Below, piece after piece: positions 1 to 8,240 of a stretch of DNA of 47,585 bases. The DNA is from Desulforegula conservatrix Mb1Pa. GTDB lineage: Bacteria > Desulfobacterota > Desulfobacteria > Desulfobacterales > Desulforegulaceae. Where the stretch lies: contig NZ_AUEY01000025.1 of assembly GCF_000426225.1 (NCBI RefSeq), forward strand, positions 1 through 47,585, read 5' to 3'. Below the pieces are notes generated by a model. That model was given only the letters and a program-made list of their open reading frames with translations. It had not been told where the DNA came from and did no database searches. Numbering within the stretch: position 1 is the stretch's first letter; each line of letters begins with the position of its first letter. The translations under genes and the position numbers were made by a program.

Positions 1-557
1 ATCGTCGCTTAACCTGTTTCGCCTCTGCCTATGCTCTGGGCATAATGTCCATTGCCGCCACTAAAAAAGTGGATGGGAGATTATTATTCTCTTGACTGGT
101 GACAACCATATCAGGTCGGATTAGGACGCCCTTTGTCCGTAATCCGACGTTAAGCCGAGTGCCTCCGGCGGGTCGCTTTTTGTAAAAAGCTCCGCAAAAA
201 CTTTATGGTTTTGTTAGTAGGCAAAAAACTGATAATTTTAGAGTTTTAAAAATGTTAAGCCCATGAACTTTCAAATGTTACTGAGAATTGAGCATAAGCA
301 CATTATCTTATAATTTATTAAAAATCATATTAGATCTGGAAGTATTAAAATAATTTCAATATTCTTTCAGCAGCATAAAACATACTAAGCCAATTCTGAA
401 CTCGAAGCAAATTCAACTATCAATTGAGCATTGGGTATAATCAAAATAAGCTAACAAGCCGCCGAAATATAACGATTCCACCAGTAAATTGCGGCGCAGC
501 CTATCTACCGTAGTTTTATTAACACTCTAATATTCATAAGGAGCAATCCAAGATGAT
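1..557. other. gene-poor left edge
   Basis: I see no convincing gene in this stretch. It holds one copy of a dispersed repeat at about 114-213. The rest is AT-rich sequence without a recognisable coding pattern. The first 110 bases carry only a very short minus-strand open frame with no recognisable similarity. Confidence 0.5.
114..213. repeat. dispersed palindromic repeat, GGTCGGATTA type
   Basis: This copy starts with a self-complementary arm (GGTCGGATTA facing TAATCCGAC). It continues into a block in which a GC-rich motif (GCCTCCGGCGGGTCGC) is followed by TTTTTGTAAAAAGCTCCGC. The same two-part structure recurs near 13014-13110 and 40903-41005 in the same orientation. Its second half appears in the opposite orientation inside the long repeats near 20.1 and 34.1 kb. 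Confidence 0.75.
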
Positions 558-724
558 TTGGAAATATTTCTTGGATGCCTGCTTGTATTGATTGGCACAA
601 TTTGGCGTCTTCTTAGGTCAAGGGAGTACATCAGTGATACCGAATACTTGTATATGGGTATAGTTTTTTGTCTGGTTTTGCTATAATGATGCTTGCAGCG
701 GTTTTGTTTAGAATAATCAAGTAA
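558..724 (+). pseudogene. possible broken small membrane protein
   Basis: A 42-codon open frame (558-686, TTG start) encodes a hydrophobic segment, a basic and polar middle, and a second hydrophobic segment. It stops at TAA 684-686. A 12-codon frame beginning with ATG at 686-688 continues with residues MMLAAVLFRIIK to 724. Together they look like one two-helix membrane protein interrupted by a frameshift. An AAGGAG motif lies about 14 bases upstream of the TTG. I recognise no family, and this may be chance. Confidence 0.25.
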
Positions 725-771
725 TTGTCGGGCGAAATGCTTTTAGTACTATTCGATATAGGAGCGTAATC

Positions 772-1257
772 ATGAAACAAATACGTTGTTTTATCATTTT
801 TATATCTTTCATTTTATTGGTTCAGTTTCTTGTATCCTGCGCCCCTCCTATAGGGAGAGCTTACACAGGATCATCATTACCAAGGAACAACGTTGCATAC
901 TTAATCTCATCAATGTCTGGAAATTATGTTGAAAGCATTGATGGTGTCATCGTGTCGAAAATAGACGAAAGAAATGGAAATTCATGCGGAATATATGAGA
1001 TTTCGGTTGGCAAACATACAATTAACGCATCTTTCTGGCAGCAAATGCGAGGTACCAGCGGATGGGACAAGACAACTGCTGGAGGTGACGAGGGGCTTCC
1101 ACTCACTTTTGTTGCCGAGCCGAGGCACATATACAGGCTTGCCAACAAACCATCTTGCCCAGAAGGGAAGTGGTGCCCCTTTGTAAAAGACATAACCGAC
1201 AAGGTTGATGTCCCCAGCAATTACGAGTACGTTTATCAAAAGGCACAGGAACAATAA
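772..1257 (+). CDS. putative lipoprotein of unknown function
   Basis: This 161-residue protein has a basic N-terminus, a long hydrophobic stretch and a lipobox (LVSC). That predicts processing by signal peptidase II and anchoring in the inner or outer membrane. The mature part is polar with four further cysteines and no domain I can name. An AGGAG ribosome-binding site precedes the ATG by about seven bases. It stands alone, followed on the other strand by toxin-antitoxin remnants, so it sits in an accessory region. The function is unknown. Confidence 0.7.
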   Translation: MKQIRCFIIFISFILLVQFLVSCAPPIGRAYTGSSLPRNNVAYLISSMSGNYVESIDGVIVSKIDERNGNSCGIYEISVGKHTINASFWQQMRGTSGWDKTTAGGDEGLPLTFVAEPRHIYRLANKPSCPEGKWCPFVKDITDKVDVPSNYEYVYQKAQEQ

Positions 1258-1463
1258 CTATGCATTATAAAGAGCTGGATCAAAAATCGAGGGGTTTATC
1301 TGTTTGGTAAAATCCAGCATAGTCCCACCCACTGGTTCTTGTTGATTCGGCCGCATCAAGGACAACCTCACCGCAGGCAGGGCAAAAGTCGCCGATCACT
1401 GTCGGAATAATAGTTGCTTCGCTCTTGCAGAGCGTATGATAAAAAGCATAAGCACAGCAATTT
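1258..1463 (-). pseudogene. remnant of MqsA/YgiT-type zinc-finger antitoxin
   Basis: Reading the minus strand gives two pieces in different frames. The upstream piece (about 1334-1460) contains TVIGDFCPACGEVVLDAAES, which is the second zinc-knuckle signature of MqsA/YgiT-family antitoxins. The downstream piece (1258-1320) reads MLDFTKQINPSIFDP, matching the linker that follows in that family. A frameshift near 1320-1335 separates them, the N-terminal CxxC is unclear, and the DNA-binding HTH domain is missing. This is therefore a degenerate antitoxin. The family call rests on recognised motifs, not on a search. Confidence 0.6.
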
Positions 1464-1604
1464 TTACACCAAGTTTTCTACACACAAGCCATCAACTCTT
1501 TCAAACTCACGAATGTTATTAGTTACAAGAATAAGTCCTTCGCTGCGTTCGTGCCCGGCTATATGAATCCGGCTCTCTTTTTCTGGCCGTTTTTTACGAT
1601 TCAT
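1464..1604 (-). pseudogene. C-terminal fragment of a VapC-type PIN-domain toxin
   Basis: The 46-codon frame ends with ARSEGL-like sequence (HERSEGLILVTNNIREFERV followed by DGLCVENLV). This is the characteristic end of VapC PIN-domain RNase toxins, including the conserved TNN motif that precedes the last strand. The N-terminal acidic catalytic residues are absent, so the fragment cannot be an active nuclease. It abuts the antitoxin remnant (1258-1463) on the same strand, making this a small graveyard of toxin-antitoxin genes. The residual ATG at 1604 is probably fortuitous. Confidence 0.6.
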
Positions 1605-1923
1605 GGCAATCTTTTTTCAAGGCAAGTGAATCCGCTCACACGCCATGGCCAACCATGTCCTCTACTTCAAGGAATGCGGGTCAACATATCAGCCCAAAAT
1701 CAGAAATGCTCTAAAATCGAATGATAGAGGAAAAGATTTCAAACCAGTCACAAACAAAAAAAGAAATATTGAGTTTTACTCCTGATTTCATGTATTCTAC
1801 TTACAAGAAAATCAAATCTTAAAAGAATCATTCTACCAAGTCTTTCAAGTTGCTTCGTTCTAAACGCAATACAGTTCGATATTTTCAGCTCTGAAAATCC
1901 AAAATCTCCGTATGGAGTCCTTC
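1605..1923. other. intergenic, no gene recognised
   Basis: AT-rich spacer between the toxin fragment and the PAS gene. I see no recognisable coding sequence, strong terminator or consensus promoter. It probably contains the promoter of the PAS gene. Confidence 0.4.
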
Positions 1924-2634
1924 ATGAATAATAAAAACAATAATCTGCTAAAAAGAATAAAAGAACTTGAGAAAGAAAATCTGGAACTGAGATCCCAGCT
2001 TTCCAGGAATATAAATGCGGAATACGAATCAACGCAAATCGACCAGAAATTCATGGACTGCGAAGACAGATTTCAGGCCGTTGTGGATCACTCCCCGCTT
2101 GCCATTCTTTACACAGATAAAAATGGCATAATCACAACCTGCAACAGAAAAGCCGAAATCCTTTTGGGGACAACAAGGGAAAAGCTTGTTGGATTTTCAT
2201 ATAAAAACGTAGCTGATCTCAAAATCAAAGATTCAGTCAAAAAAGCTCTCGCAGGTGATCAAAACCATTTTGAGGATGAATATATTACTATCACAGGAAA
2301 TAAGACCTTCAACATAAGCGCCATTTTCAGCCCGTCTTTTTCCCATGATGGTTCAGTATCCGGCGTAATAGGAATTTTTGATGACATTTCCGAACGCCTT
2401 CACATGGAAAAAGAAAGAAATCTGCTGATATGCGAACTCAGGTCATCCATTTCAAAGGTAAAATCCCTAAGCGGTCTTATTCCGATATGCGCTTCCTGCA
2501 AAAAAATAAGAGATGACAACGGATACTGGAATCAGCTTGAGGAATATATTCGCAAACATCCTGATGTAGAATTCACAAACGGGGTATGCCCTGAATGCAT
2601 GAAAAAACTTTATCCCGGAGATTCAGGAAAATAG
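1924..2634 (+). CDS. PAS-domain protein with C-terminal Cys4 module
   Basis: This is a 236-residue soluble protein. Residues about 5-30 form a Leu/Glu/Lys-rich coiled coil. Residues about 45-160 form a PAS domain, with the typical FQAVVDHSPLAI start and GIFDDISER end. A second short coiled coil follows. The tail (about 180-230) carries C189-x2-C192 and C222-x2-C225 with the sequence ICASCKKIRDDNGYW. That tail occurs at the end of many environmental PAS sensors and response regulators but has no defined output activity. There is no kinase, GGDEF or HTH domain. I prefer the ATG at 1924 over 1912 because GGAG at 1914-1917 is correctly spaced. It probably senses a ligand or redox state and acts through a partner. 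Confidence 0.75.
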   Translation: MNNKNNNLLKRIKELEKENLELRSQLSRNINAEYESTQIDQKFMDCEDRFQAVVDHSPLAILYTDKNGIITTCNRKAEILLGTTREKLVGFSYKNVADLKIKDSVKKALAGDQNHFEDEYITITGNKTFNISAIFSPSFSHDGSVSGVIGIFDDISERLHMEKERNLLICELRSSISKVKSLSGLIPICASCKKIRDDNGYWNQLEEYIRKHPDVEFTNGVCPECMKKLYPGDSGK

Positions 2635-2681
2635 ATTCTGCCCCATCCTTTCATCACGAAGATGCAATAAATGGAGTTAAT

Positions 2682-3572
2682 ATGAACAAAATAAGTCATT
2701 TAGTGATCATATCCCTGCTAATCATATCTGCACTTTTGTTTGCGGTGCCGCACGCATCATCAAAAGATCTTCAAGTGATATACCCGGCCAGGGAATCAGA
2801 ATACGACACACGGGATGATGACCTTGTTGAGATTCTGAAGACTGCTCTTGACAAGACAATCCCGACAGACGGTCCATATACAATGAGGCCATCCATCCAG
2901 ATGAATGAAGGCCGCTGCAGACAGGAGCTGAAATCAGGAGTTCTTGTCAATATCATCTGGTCTGTGGCAACAAAAGAGGCAGAAGCAGAATTCCTTTCCG
3001 TAAAAATACCATTAAGAAAGGGGATTCTGGGTTACAGGGTATTCCTGATAAGAAAACAGGATAAAGATAAATTTGCGGCAGTGAAAACACTGGATGATCT
3101 GAAAAAATTTTCTGTGGGTCAGGGGCATACATGGAATGATCTTGCCGTTTTCAAGGCGAATGGCATAGATACGGTGACAGGAAATGACTATGAAAGACTT
3201 TTTGAAATGCTTATGATTGGAAGATTCGACTATTTCTCAAGGGGTATAAATGAGGCCCCGGCAGAACTTGCAGACAGAAAGGACAAGTATCCGGATATGA
3301 TGCTTGAGGAAAATCTCCTTCTTTATTATCCCTGGCCCAAATTCTTCTATGTTAACAAGCATGATAAAACCCTTGCTGACCGGGTTGAGAGAGGTCTCAA
3401 AATCATGATAAAAGACGGATCATTTGATGACCTTTTTAATAAATTCAATCAAAAACACATTGACGCTGTAAATCTTAAAAACAGACGGCTCATAAAACTT
3501 GACAATCCCATGCTGCCCTCATCTGTGCCGCTTGACAGGAAAGAACTGTGGTACGATCCTTTCAATAATTAG
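2682..3572 (+). CDS. periplasmic solute-binding protein (family 3-like)
   Basis: A 296-residue protein with an N-terminal signal peptide (hydrophobic residues about 5-25, then HASSKD). The remainder resembles type-2 periplasmic binding proteins of the amino-acid ABC-transporter class. It has the paired lobes and the TLDDLKKFSVGQG hinge region, where a typical member checks ligand access. No permease or ATPase gene is adjacent. It may instead be a stand-alone sensor-type binding protein, as is common for such proteins in deltaproteobacteria. The start is the ATG preceded by GGAG at five bases; the longer open frame begins inside the PAS gene. Its stop overlaps the end of the convergent thiE/thiL gene by 11 bases. 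The ligand is unknown. Confidence 0.7.
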   Translation: MNKISHLVIISLLIISALLFAVPHASSKDLQVIYPARESEYDTRDDDLVEILKTALDKTIPTDGPYTMRPSIQMNEGRCRQELKSGVLVNIIWSVATKEAEAEFLSVKIPLRKGILGYRVFLIRKQDKDKFAAVKTLDDLKKFSVGQGHTWNDLAVFKANGIDTVTGNDYERLFEMLMIGRFDYFSRGINEAPAELADRKDKYPDMMLEENLLLYYPWPKFFYVNKHDKTLADRVERGLKIMIKDGSFDDLFNKFNQKHIDAVNLKNRRLIKLDNPMLPSSVPLDRKELWYDPFNN

Positions 3573-5181
3573 GTTTACCAGAAATATGGTCGAAAGCTTT
3601 TATGCCTGAAGGAAGATTTTCAAGCCTTTTTCCTGAAAATAATCCGCATTTTCCAACTTTGAAAGCTGATGGCAGATGCTTTTTTATTTCTCCAAAAACC
3701 TTTTCTTCGCAGCAAAAAAGAAGTTCGTAGTCTTCTCCGCCTTGAACAGCTTCTTTCAATGAATCAAGATTGTAAATATCGCAAAATATTTGCATTTCTT
3801 CATGAATCGGAAATCCTGAAGGATCAAGACTTATGGTTATCCCAGAAGCCTCGGCCATCCTGAAAACATCAGCTGCTATTCCATCGCTTATGTCCATCAC
3901 GCAGTCCACATTGTATTTCTCAAGGACAGACGCGGCATCGAATCTGGCTCTGGGATTTCTGAACGCCGAATCAATAGATCCTCCATCAAAAAGGCCATTT
4001 ACTTGATGGATGGAATTATAAAGAAGCCCACATCTTGAAAGGCCTGTAAATCCGGTTAAATATACCCCGTATCCAGGTTTTGCATTTGATCTTAAAGGGA
4101 AAATATCAGAGCCTTCACCAACCGCAAAAAGTTCAAGACTCAGAACCAAGCTTTTTGTGATATTGCCCCCTCCAAGCCCGCATCCGTATTTTTCCAGGGA
4201 ATCCTGAATGCCGGAGTAAAGATCCCGCACCTTGGATTTTGTAAAACCTTCGGGAATTCCAAGATTAAGAAAAATGGCAAGAGGCCTTGCGTATGACGCA
4301 GCAAGATCGCTTAAACATACGGAAACTGCCTTTCTTCCTATTTCAAAGGGTGACTGCCATGAAAGCTTGAAATGGACATTTTCAATCTGGCTGTCAGTGC
4401 TGATTACAGGACGCATGATTTTATCAAGGAGGCAAGCGTCATCGCCGGGCTGAATCTTTATTATTCTGCTGAAATCCTCATGGCCGGGTGTCCTTTTCAG
4501 CACATCTTTCAGCAGTTCATTCTCATCAACATAAAACTCTTCACTGTTTCTGACAGTTCCGAGCGCAGAGCCAAACTCAAAAGCTGCTTTCAAAGGATCT
4601 TCGGCCCTTGATATGGCGCTTATCATGCAGACTCCGCAGGCTCCGTTTTCAATGCACTGTTTTGCCTTTTCAGGAGTAATTCCGCCTATGGCAACAACAG
4701 GCAAAGGAGAAACCTCGCAGATCGCGGCAAGGCCTGAACATCCGATGGCAGGACTGGCGTCAGTCTTGGTTCCTGTTGGGAATACTGGCCCTGCGCCAAG
4801 ATAATCGCAATATTCTATTTCAGTCTTTTTATATTCCAGAAGCGAAGAAACAGAAATACCGATTATGGCATCTTCTCCCATGATTTCCCGGACGACATCA
4901 GGTGGATCGTCATTCTGTCCGATATGTACTCCGTCCGCGCCTACTGCCTTTGCGAGAAGAACATCATCATTAATTATAAAAAACACGCCTCTTTTTTTGC
5001 AGATAATTGCTGCTTCGAGGGCTTCTTTATATCTTGAAATAGCGCCGGATTTATTTCTGTACTGGATTATCGTTGCTCCGCCGTCAATGGCAGCTTTTAT
5101 CTGATCAGCAACTGGAAGAGAGGCTGCTTCGTCAGTAATGAAATAAAATCTGAGGATTTCTTTATTAAATCTGCGAGGCAT
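3562..5181 (-). CDS. thiE/thiL: fused thiamine-phosphate synthase / thiamine-monophosphate kinase
   Basis: This 539-residue fusion joins the last two steps of thiamine diphosphate synthesis. Residues 1-208 are ThiE, with QYRNK (40-44), INDD (70-73), GVHIGQ (84-89), GPVFPTGTKT (131-140) and AIGGI (164-168). ThiE joins the pyrimidine and thiazole halves. Residues about 219-539 are ThiL, which phosphorylates thiamine phosphate. It has GDDACLL (246-252), MDISDG (429-434) and GGEDYELLF (481-489). The position that is usually GGD in ThiL reads GGN at 338-340, a change at a probable metal or phosphate site. The start overlaps the upstream HD-domain gene by 17 bases, suggesting translational coupling. 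I see no TPP riboswitch upstream. Confidence 0.9.
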   Translation of the reverse strand: MPRRFNKEILRFYFITDEAASLPVADQIKAAIDGGATIIQYRNKSGAISRYKEALEAAIICKKRGVFFIINDDVLLAKAVGADGVHIGQNDDPPDVVREIMGEDAIIGISVSSLLEYKKTEIEYCDYLGAGPVFPTGTKTDASPAIGCSGLAAICEVSPLPVVAIGGITPEKAKQCIENGACGVCMISAISRAEDPLKAAFEFGSALGTVRNSEEFYVDENELLKDVLKRTPGHEDFSRIIKIQPGDDACLLDKIMRPVISTDSQIENVHFKLSWQSPFEIGRKAVSVCLSDLAASYARPLAIFLNLGIPEGFTKSKVRDLYSGIQDSLEKYGCGLGGGNITKSLVLSLELFAVGEGSDIFPLRSNAKPGYGVYLTGFTGLSRCGLLYNSIHQVNGLFDGGSIDSAFRNPRARFDAASVLEKYNVDCVMDISDGIAADVFRMAEASGITISLDPSGFPIHEEMQIFCDIYNLDSLKEAVQGGEDYELLFCCEEKVFGEIKKHLPSAFKVGKCGLFSGKRLENLPSGIKAFDHISGKPNY

Positions 5182-5731
5182 GGGATTCCCCAGAGAACAT
5201 CAAATGCCATTGCCTGAACCGTTCGGCATTGTCAGCTCCGAATTTTGCCATTTCCTTCAAAACCTTATCATAGGATTCTTCCTGACCGAACTGCTTTGGA
5301 TTTTTAGAAAAAAACTTATCTGAATAACAGATTATGATTTCTTCAATCGAAGTTGGCAGCATATCCCTATGTGGAATCGGCAGGTCATTTCTTATTATGT
5401 CATCTTTAGTAAGACCTGTTCCGGTGTGGTGCTCACTAACCAGGGCATGCCTGGGCAGACCTTCTTTTTCAAGAATTTCCCGGCCAAGATATCCGTGGCA
5501 GATATAAGGCATATCACCATGGCATCCTATATCAGGCGCGTGTGTCAGATAAACGCCTATGTCATGAAGCATGGATGCCTCGGCCACAAAGCCCACATCA
5601 ACGTTTTTCATGGCTGAGGCTATTTTTACGGCCTTTCTGGTGACATCCTGACTGTGACGAAGAAGTATCTCAAATCCCAGACTTGAAGTGTCGTAGTACT
5701 TTTTCAGAATATTGTAGGCTTTTACTCTCAA
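5165..5731 (-). CDS. HD-domain phosphohydrolase (HDIG type)
   Basis: This 188-residue protein has the HD-superfamily metal ligands: H26, the HD pair at 56-57 inside MLHDIG, a further His near 79 and H101-H102. Members are metal-dependent phosphohydrolases of nucleotides or related substrates, and small solo HDIG proteins like this have no agreed substrate. It starts at TTG, with AAAGG seven bases upstream. It overlaps the start of the ThiE-ThiL gene, so a role in removing a phosphorylated thiamine intermediate is possible but only inferred from context. Confidence 0.8.
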   Translation of the reverse strand: MRVKAYNILKKYYDTSSLGFEILLRHSQDVTRKAVKIASAMKNVDVGFVAEASMLHDIGVYLTHAPDIGCHGDMPYICHGYLGREILEKEGLPRHALVSEHHTGTGLTKDDIIRNDLPIPHRDMLPTSIEEIIICYSDKFFSKNPKQFGQEESYDKVLKEMAKFGADNAERFRQWHLMFSGESHASQI

Positions 5732-6047
5732 TTGAAAACCTTTTACTTAAATAAGCTGGAGCAATAATCAGCGATGACTCAGATTTTTTTGATATACTTC
5801 ACATCGTCATAAATTGAACTCTTCTTTTAGATGAAAGGTCAAAGGCCGCTTTTTGAAAAAAGCTTGGCAAAAACTTTTCGGTTATGGATTCTTTTGCTTA
5901 AAAAACTTATGCTTCCAATCCGTAATAAAAAGCCATAAAAGTTCTGGGCAAGATCTGGAAAACCCTTTTTCAAAAGGGGTTTCCAGTAATAATGCAAAAA
6001 CAGGCTGACTCATTTCAAATGCTCAGGCTATGACATTGATGAGTATA
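5732..6047. repeat. intergenic palindromic repeats
   Basis: The gap is largely filled by inverted repeats. Sequence at about 5848-5886 (GCTTTTTGAAAAAAGCTTGGC and following) faces CCATAAAAGTTCTGGGCAAG at about 5932-5951. A strong hairpin (CTGGAAA...TTTCCAG) covers about 5957-5990. The first part resembles the TTTTTGAAAAAAGCTCCGC block of the dispersed repeats elsewhere in the window. The last hairpin could terminate transcription of the flanking minus-strand gene 6048-6935. Confidence 0.55.
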
Positions 6048-6935
6048 TTAAGCTTTCCCAAGACAGCATTTTTTATATTTTTTCCCGCTTCCGCATGGGC
6101 AAAGATCATTTCTGCCGGTTTTATTGTCATTTCTTACGGACGCATTTTTTTTAGAAGAATTTCGATCTTTTTTGTTTTCTGGCTGATTAAAACAAGCCCA
6201 ACCTCTTAATTCGCTGATCGTGTCGTCTATTGATCGGTATTTATAGGAATTTCTTTTTTCAAGGTCATAAAGAATCTCATCCTTACCCTTTCCTATGGCC
6301 TCCTGGATACTTTCAAAACCCATGAAAAATGGATCAACAAGACCTTCATCAAATGCTCTTTTTATTTCAGAAAACACTTCTTCAGGATACAGGCGGCAGC
6401 TGTAACTTGCCAGAGCATCCCATACATGGGAAGCATGTCTTTCGAGCTTAGTATTGAAAAGCTCTTTATAATAATCAATTATTTCCGAGCGGCTTTTTTG
6501 CCCTGTGGCAACCATAATTAAGAGACATTTGAGGCCTGCTGCCCTTACAAATTCGTTAGCATTACTGTTTTCTACCAGTGATTTTAAAGGTTCTATATCT
6601 CCGTGGCACACTGAGTAAAAAATCTTCCCAAGATCCTCGGTAACGACATCACCTGTAAAATCAAGGACTGAGTCCCCTGGAATCGAAAACAATCTTATGA
6701 GGAGGGGGTACGCCTTTTTCTCCCTGAACTGGGCAAGAAGATACATGGCATAAATATGTGCAAAATACGCGTCTTCCATAACCAGACGGTCAAAATTTTC
6801 AATGGAGTATTCAATAACGCCAAGCAGAAGAGGGATGGCCTCATCACGGTTATCGATGATCTCAATCAAAGCCCCACGCGGAAAAGCACCATCATTATTA
6901 TAACTAAGTTTTTCCAACGCTTTCTGAATACTCAT
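6048..6935 (-). CDS. DUF1186 and SEC-C domain protein
   Basis: A 295-residue protein. The first 250 residues are helical and HEAT-like and match the DUF1186 family, including its Trp- and Tyr-rich YAMYLLAQF and HASHVWDALASY segments. The last 22 residues are a SEC-C zinc motif (GRNDLCPCGSGKKYKKCC), as at the C-terminus of SecA. The motif binds zinc and often mediates contact with ribosomes or SecB-like partners. The specific role of this combination is unknown. The gene stands alone on the minus strand between prfB and the HD gene. GGGAT lies in front of the ATG. Confidence 0.8.
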   Translation of the reverse strand: MSIQKALEKLSYNNDGAFPRGALIEIIDNRDEAIPLLLGVIEYSIENFDRLVMEDAYFAHIYAMYLLAQFREKKAYPLLIRLFSIPGDSVLDFTGDVVTEDLGKIFYSVCHGDIEPLKSLVENSNANEFVRAAGLKCLLIMVATGQKSRSEIIDYYKELFNTKLERHASHVWDALASYSCRLYPEEVFSEIKRAFDEGLVDPFFMGFESIQEAIGKGKDEILYDLEKRNSYKYRSIDDTISELRGWACFNQPENKKDRNSSKKNASVRNDNKTGRNDLCPCGSGKKYKKCCLGKA

Positions 6936-7061
6936 TGTGATCCCTGCAAATACTGCTTAATCATTTTAAATTTTTAGGTTGAAGCCTGTCAAAGATTTTG
7001 AACGAATTATTAATTTGGGGCGAACAATTCATGCCACCCCAAATGAATCATTATTAAGTCT

Positions 7062-8166
7062 TCATTGTTTTGTTGCCTTGGAGAGCAACACGCCTTCAAT
7101 AAAAGGATCAAGATCCCCGTCAAGAACAGCCTGAACATTACCAACCTCAAGACTTATCCTGTGATCCTTTACAAGCTGGTAAGGATGCATCACATAGGAT
7201 CTGATCTGGCTTCCCCATGCTATATCGTCCTTGCCGTCATGCATTGCCTGAATTTTTGCGTCCTGCTTCTGCTTCTCGTGCTGATAGAGCCTTGATTTAA
7301 GAACGCTCATGGCTATTTCACGGTTTCTGTGCTGGGAAGATTCCTGCTGACACTGAACAACAATGCCTGTGGGAAGATGTGTAATGCGGATCGCACTGCT
7401 GGTTTTGTTTACATGCTGACCACCTGCTCCGCTGGCTCTGAATACATCCACTCGCAGATCTTTTTCTTCAACATCCACGACTATTTCCTGATTAAGCTCA
7501 GGATAGACAAAAACCGAGGCAAAGGAAGTATGGCGCTTGCCTGCGGCATTGAATGGAGAGATTCTGACCAGTCTGTGAACTCCGGTTTCAGCTTTCAAAT
7601 AACCAAAGGCATTATCTCCGCTTGCCATGAAAGTAACGCTCTTTATACCAGCCTCATCGCCAGGCTGATAATCGATGAGTGATTTTTTAAAGCCCTTGCG
7701 TTCAACCCATCTTGAATACATTCTAAAAAGTATTTCAGCCCAGTCCTGGGAATCTGTTCCGCCAGCGCCAGCGTTTATGGAAATTATGGCGTTGCTGTTG
7801 TCATCCGGATCATCCAGCATGAGTGACAGATAGAATTTATGGAGTTTGATCTCCATTTCAGAAACCTGGGACGATATTTCCGCAATGGAAGAAGCATCGT
7901 CTTCTTCAACGGAAAGTTCGAGAAGCTCGTCACAGTCCGTAATTTCTGTATGAAGACCTTTCCAGACATCAAGGATACCCATTATATGGGTTCTTTCCTT
8001 AAGAACAGGCTTTGCCTTTTCAGGATCATCCCAGAAATTTTTCTGGGAAATCATTGCTTCTATTTCTCGCAGTCTGTGACTCTTGCCTTCAAAGTCAAAG
8101 AAACTCCTTGAGCTGATTTGTTCTCTGCGCGATTTCCTTAATTTTCTGCTTTATTTCCGTAGACAT
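7062..8166 (-). CDS. prfB: peptide chain release factor 2 with programmed +1 frameshift
   Basis: RF2 reads UGA and UAA stop codons and triggers peptide release. The coding sequence is complement(join(7062..8096,8098..8166)), 367 residues. The first 23 codons, from ATG 8166, end in CTT followed by an in-frame TGA (8097-8095). An AAGGAG motif lies three bases before the CTT. Slippage of +1 at CTT-TGA-C gives GAC and opens the main frame. This is the classic RF2 autoregulatory site. The protein has SPF (203-205), the stop-codon recognition motif, and GGQ (248-250), the catalytic motif, in the usual E. coli-like positions. A second ATG at 8172 has a worse ribosome-binding spacing. It lies 74 bases downstream of lnt, an arrangement common in deltaproteobacteria. 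Confidence 0.97.
8089..8110 (-). promoter_or_regulatory. RF2 +1 frameshift signal
   Basis: Read on the minus strand: AAGGAG (internal Shine-Dalgarno-like), TTT, CTT, TGA, C. The slippery CTT is at 8100-8098 and the stop at 8097-8095. When RF2 is scarce the ribosome shifts +1 and makes full-length RF2, so RF2 limits its own synthesis. Confidence 0.95.
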
Positions 8167-8240
8167 AGCCATATCCTTTCTTTATTCAGCTTGGAAGAAT
8201 CCTTGAAAACAGCCTTTTCACTATAAAAGGCATGGAGATT

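Noticed and set aside
5732-5830. Possible TPP riboswitch upstream of the thiamine genes
   Set aside because: The conserved CTGAGA and related motifs of the TPP aptamer are not present. The gap contains palindromic repeats instead.
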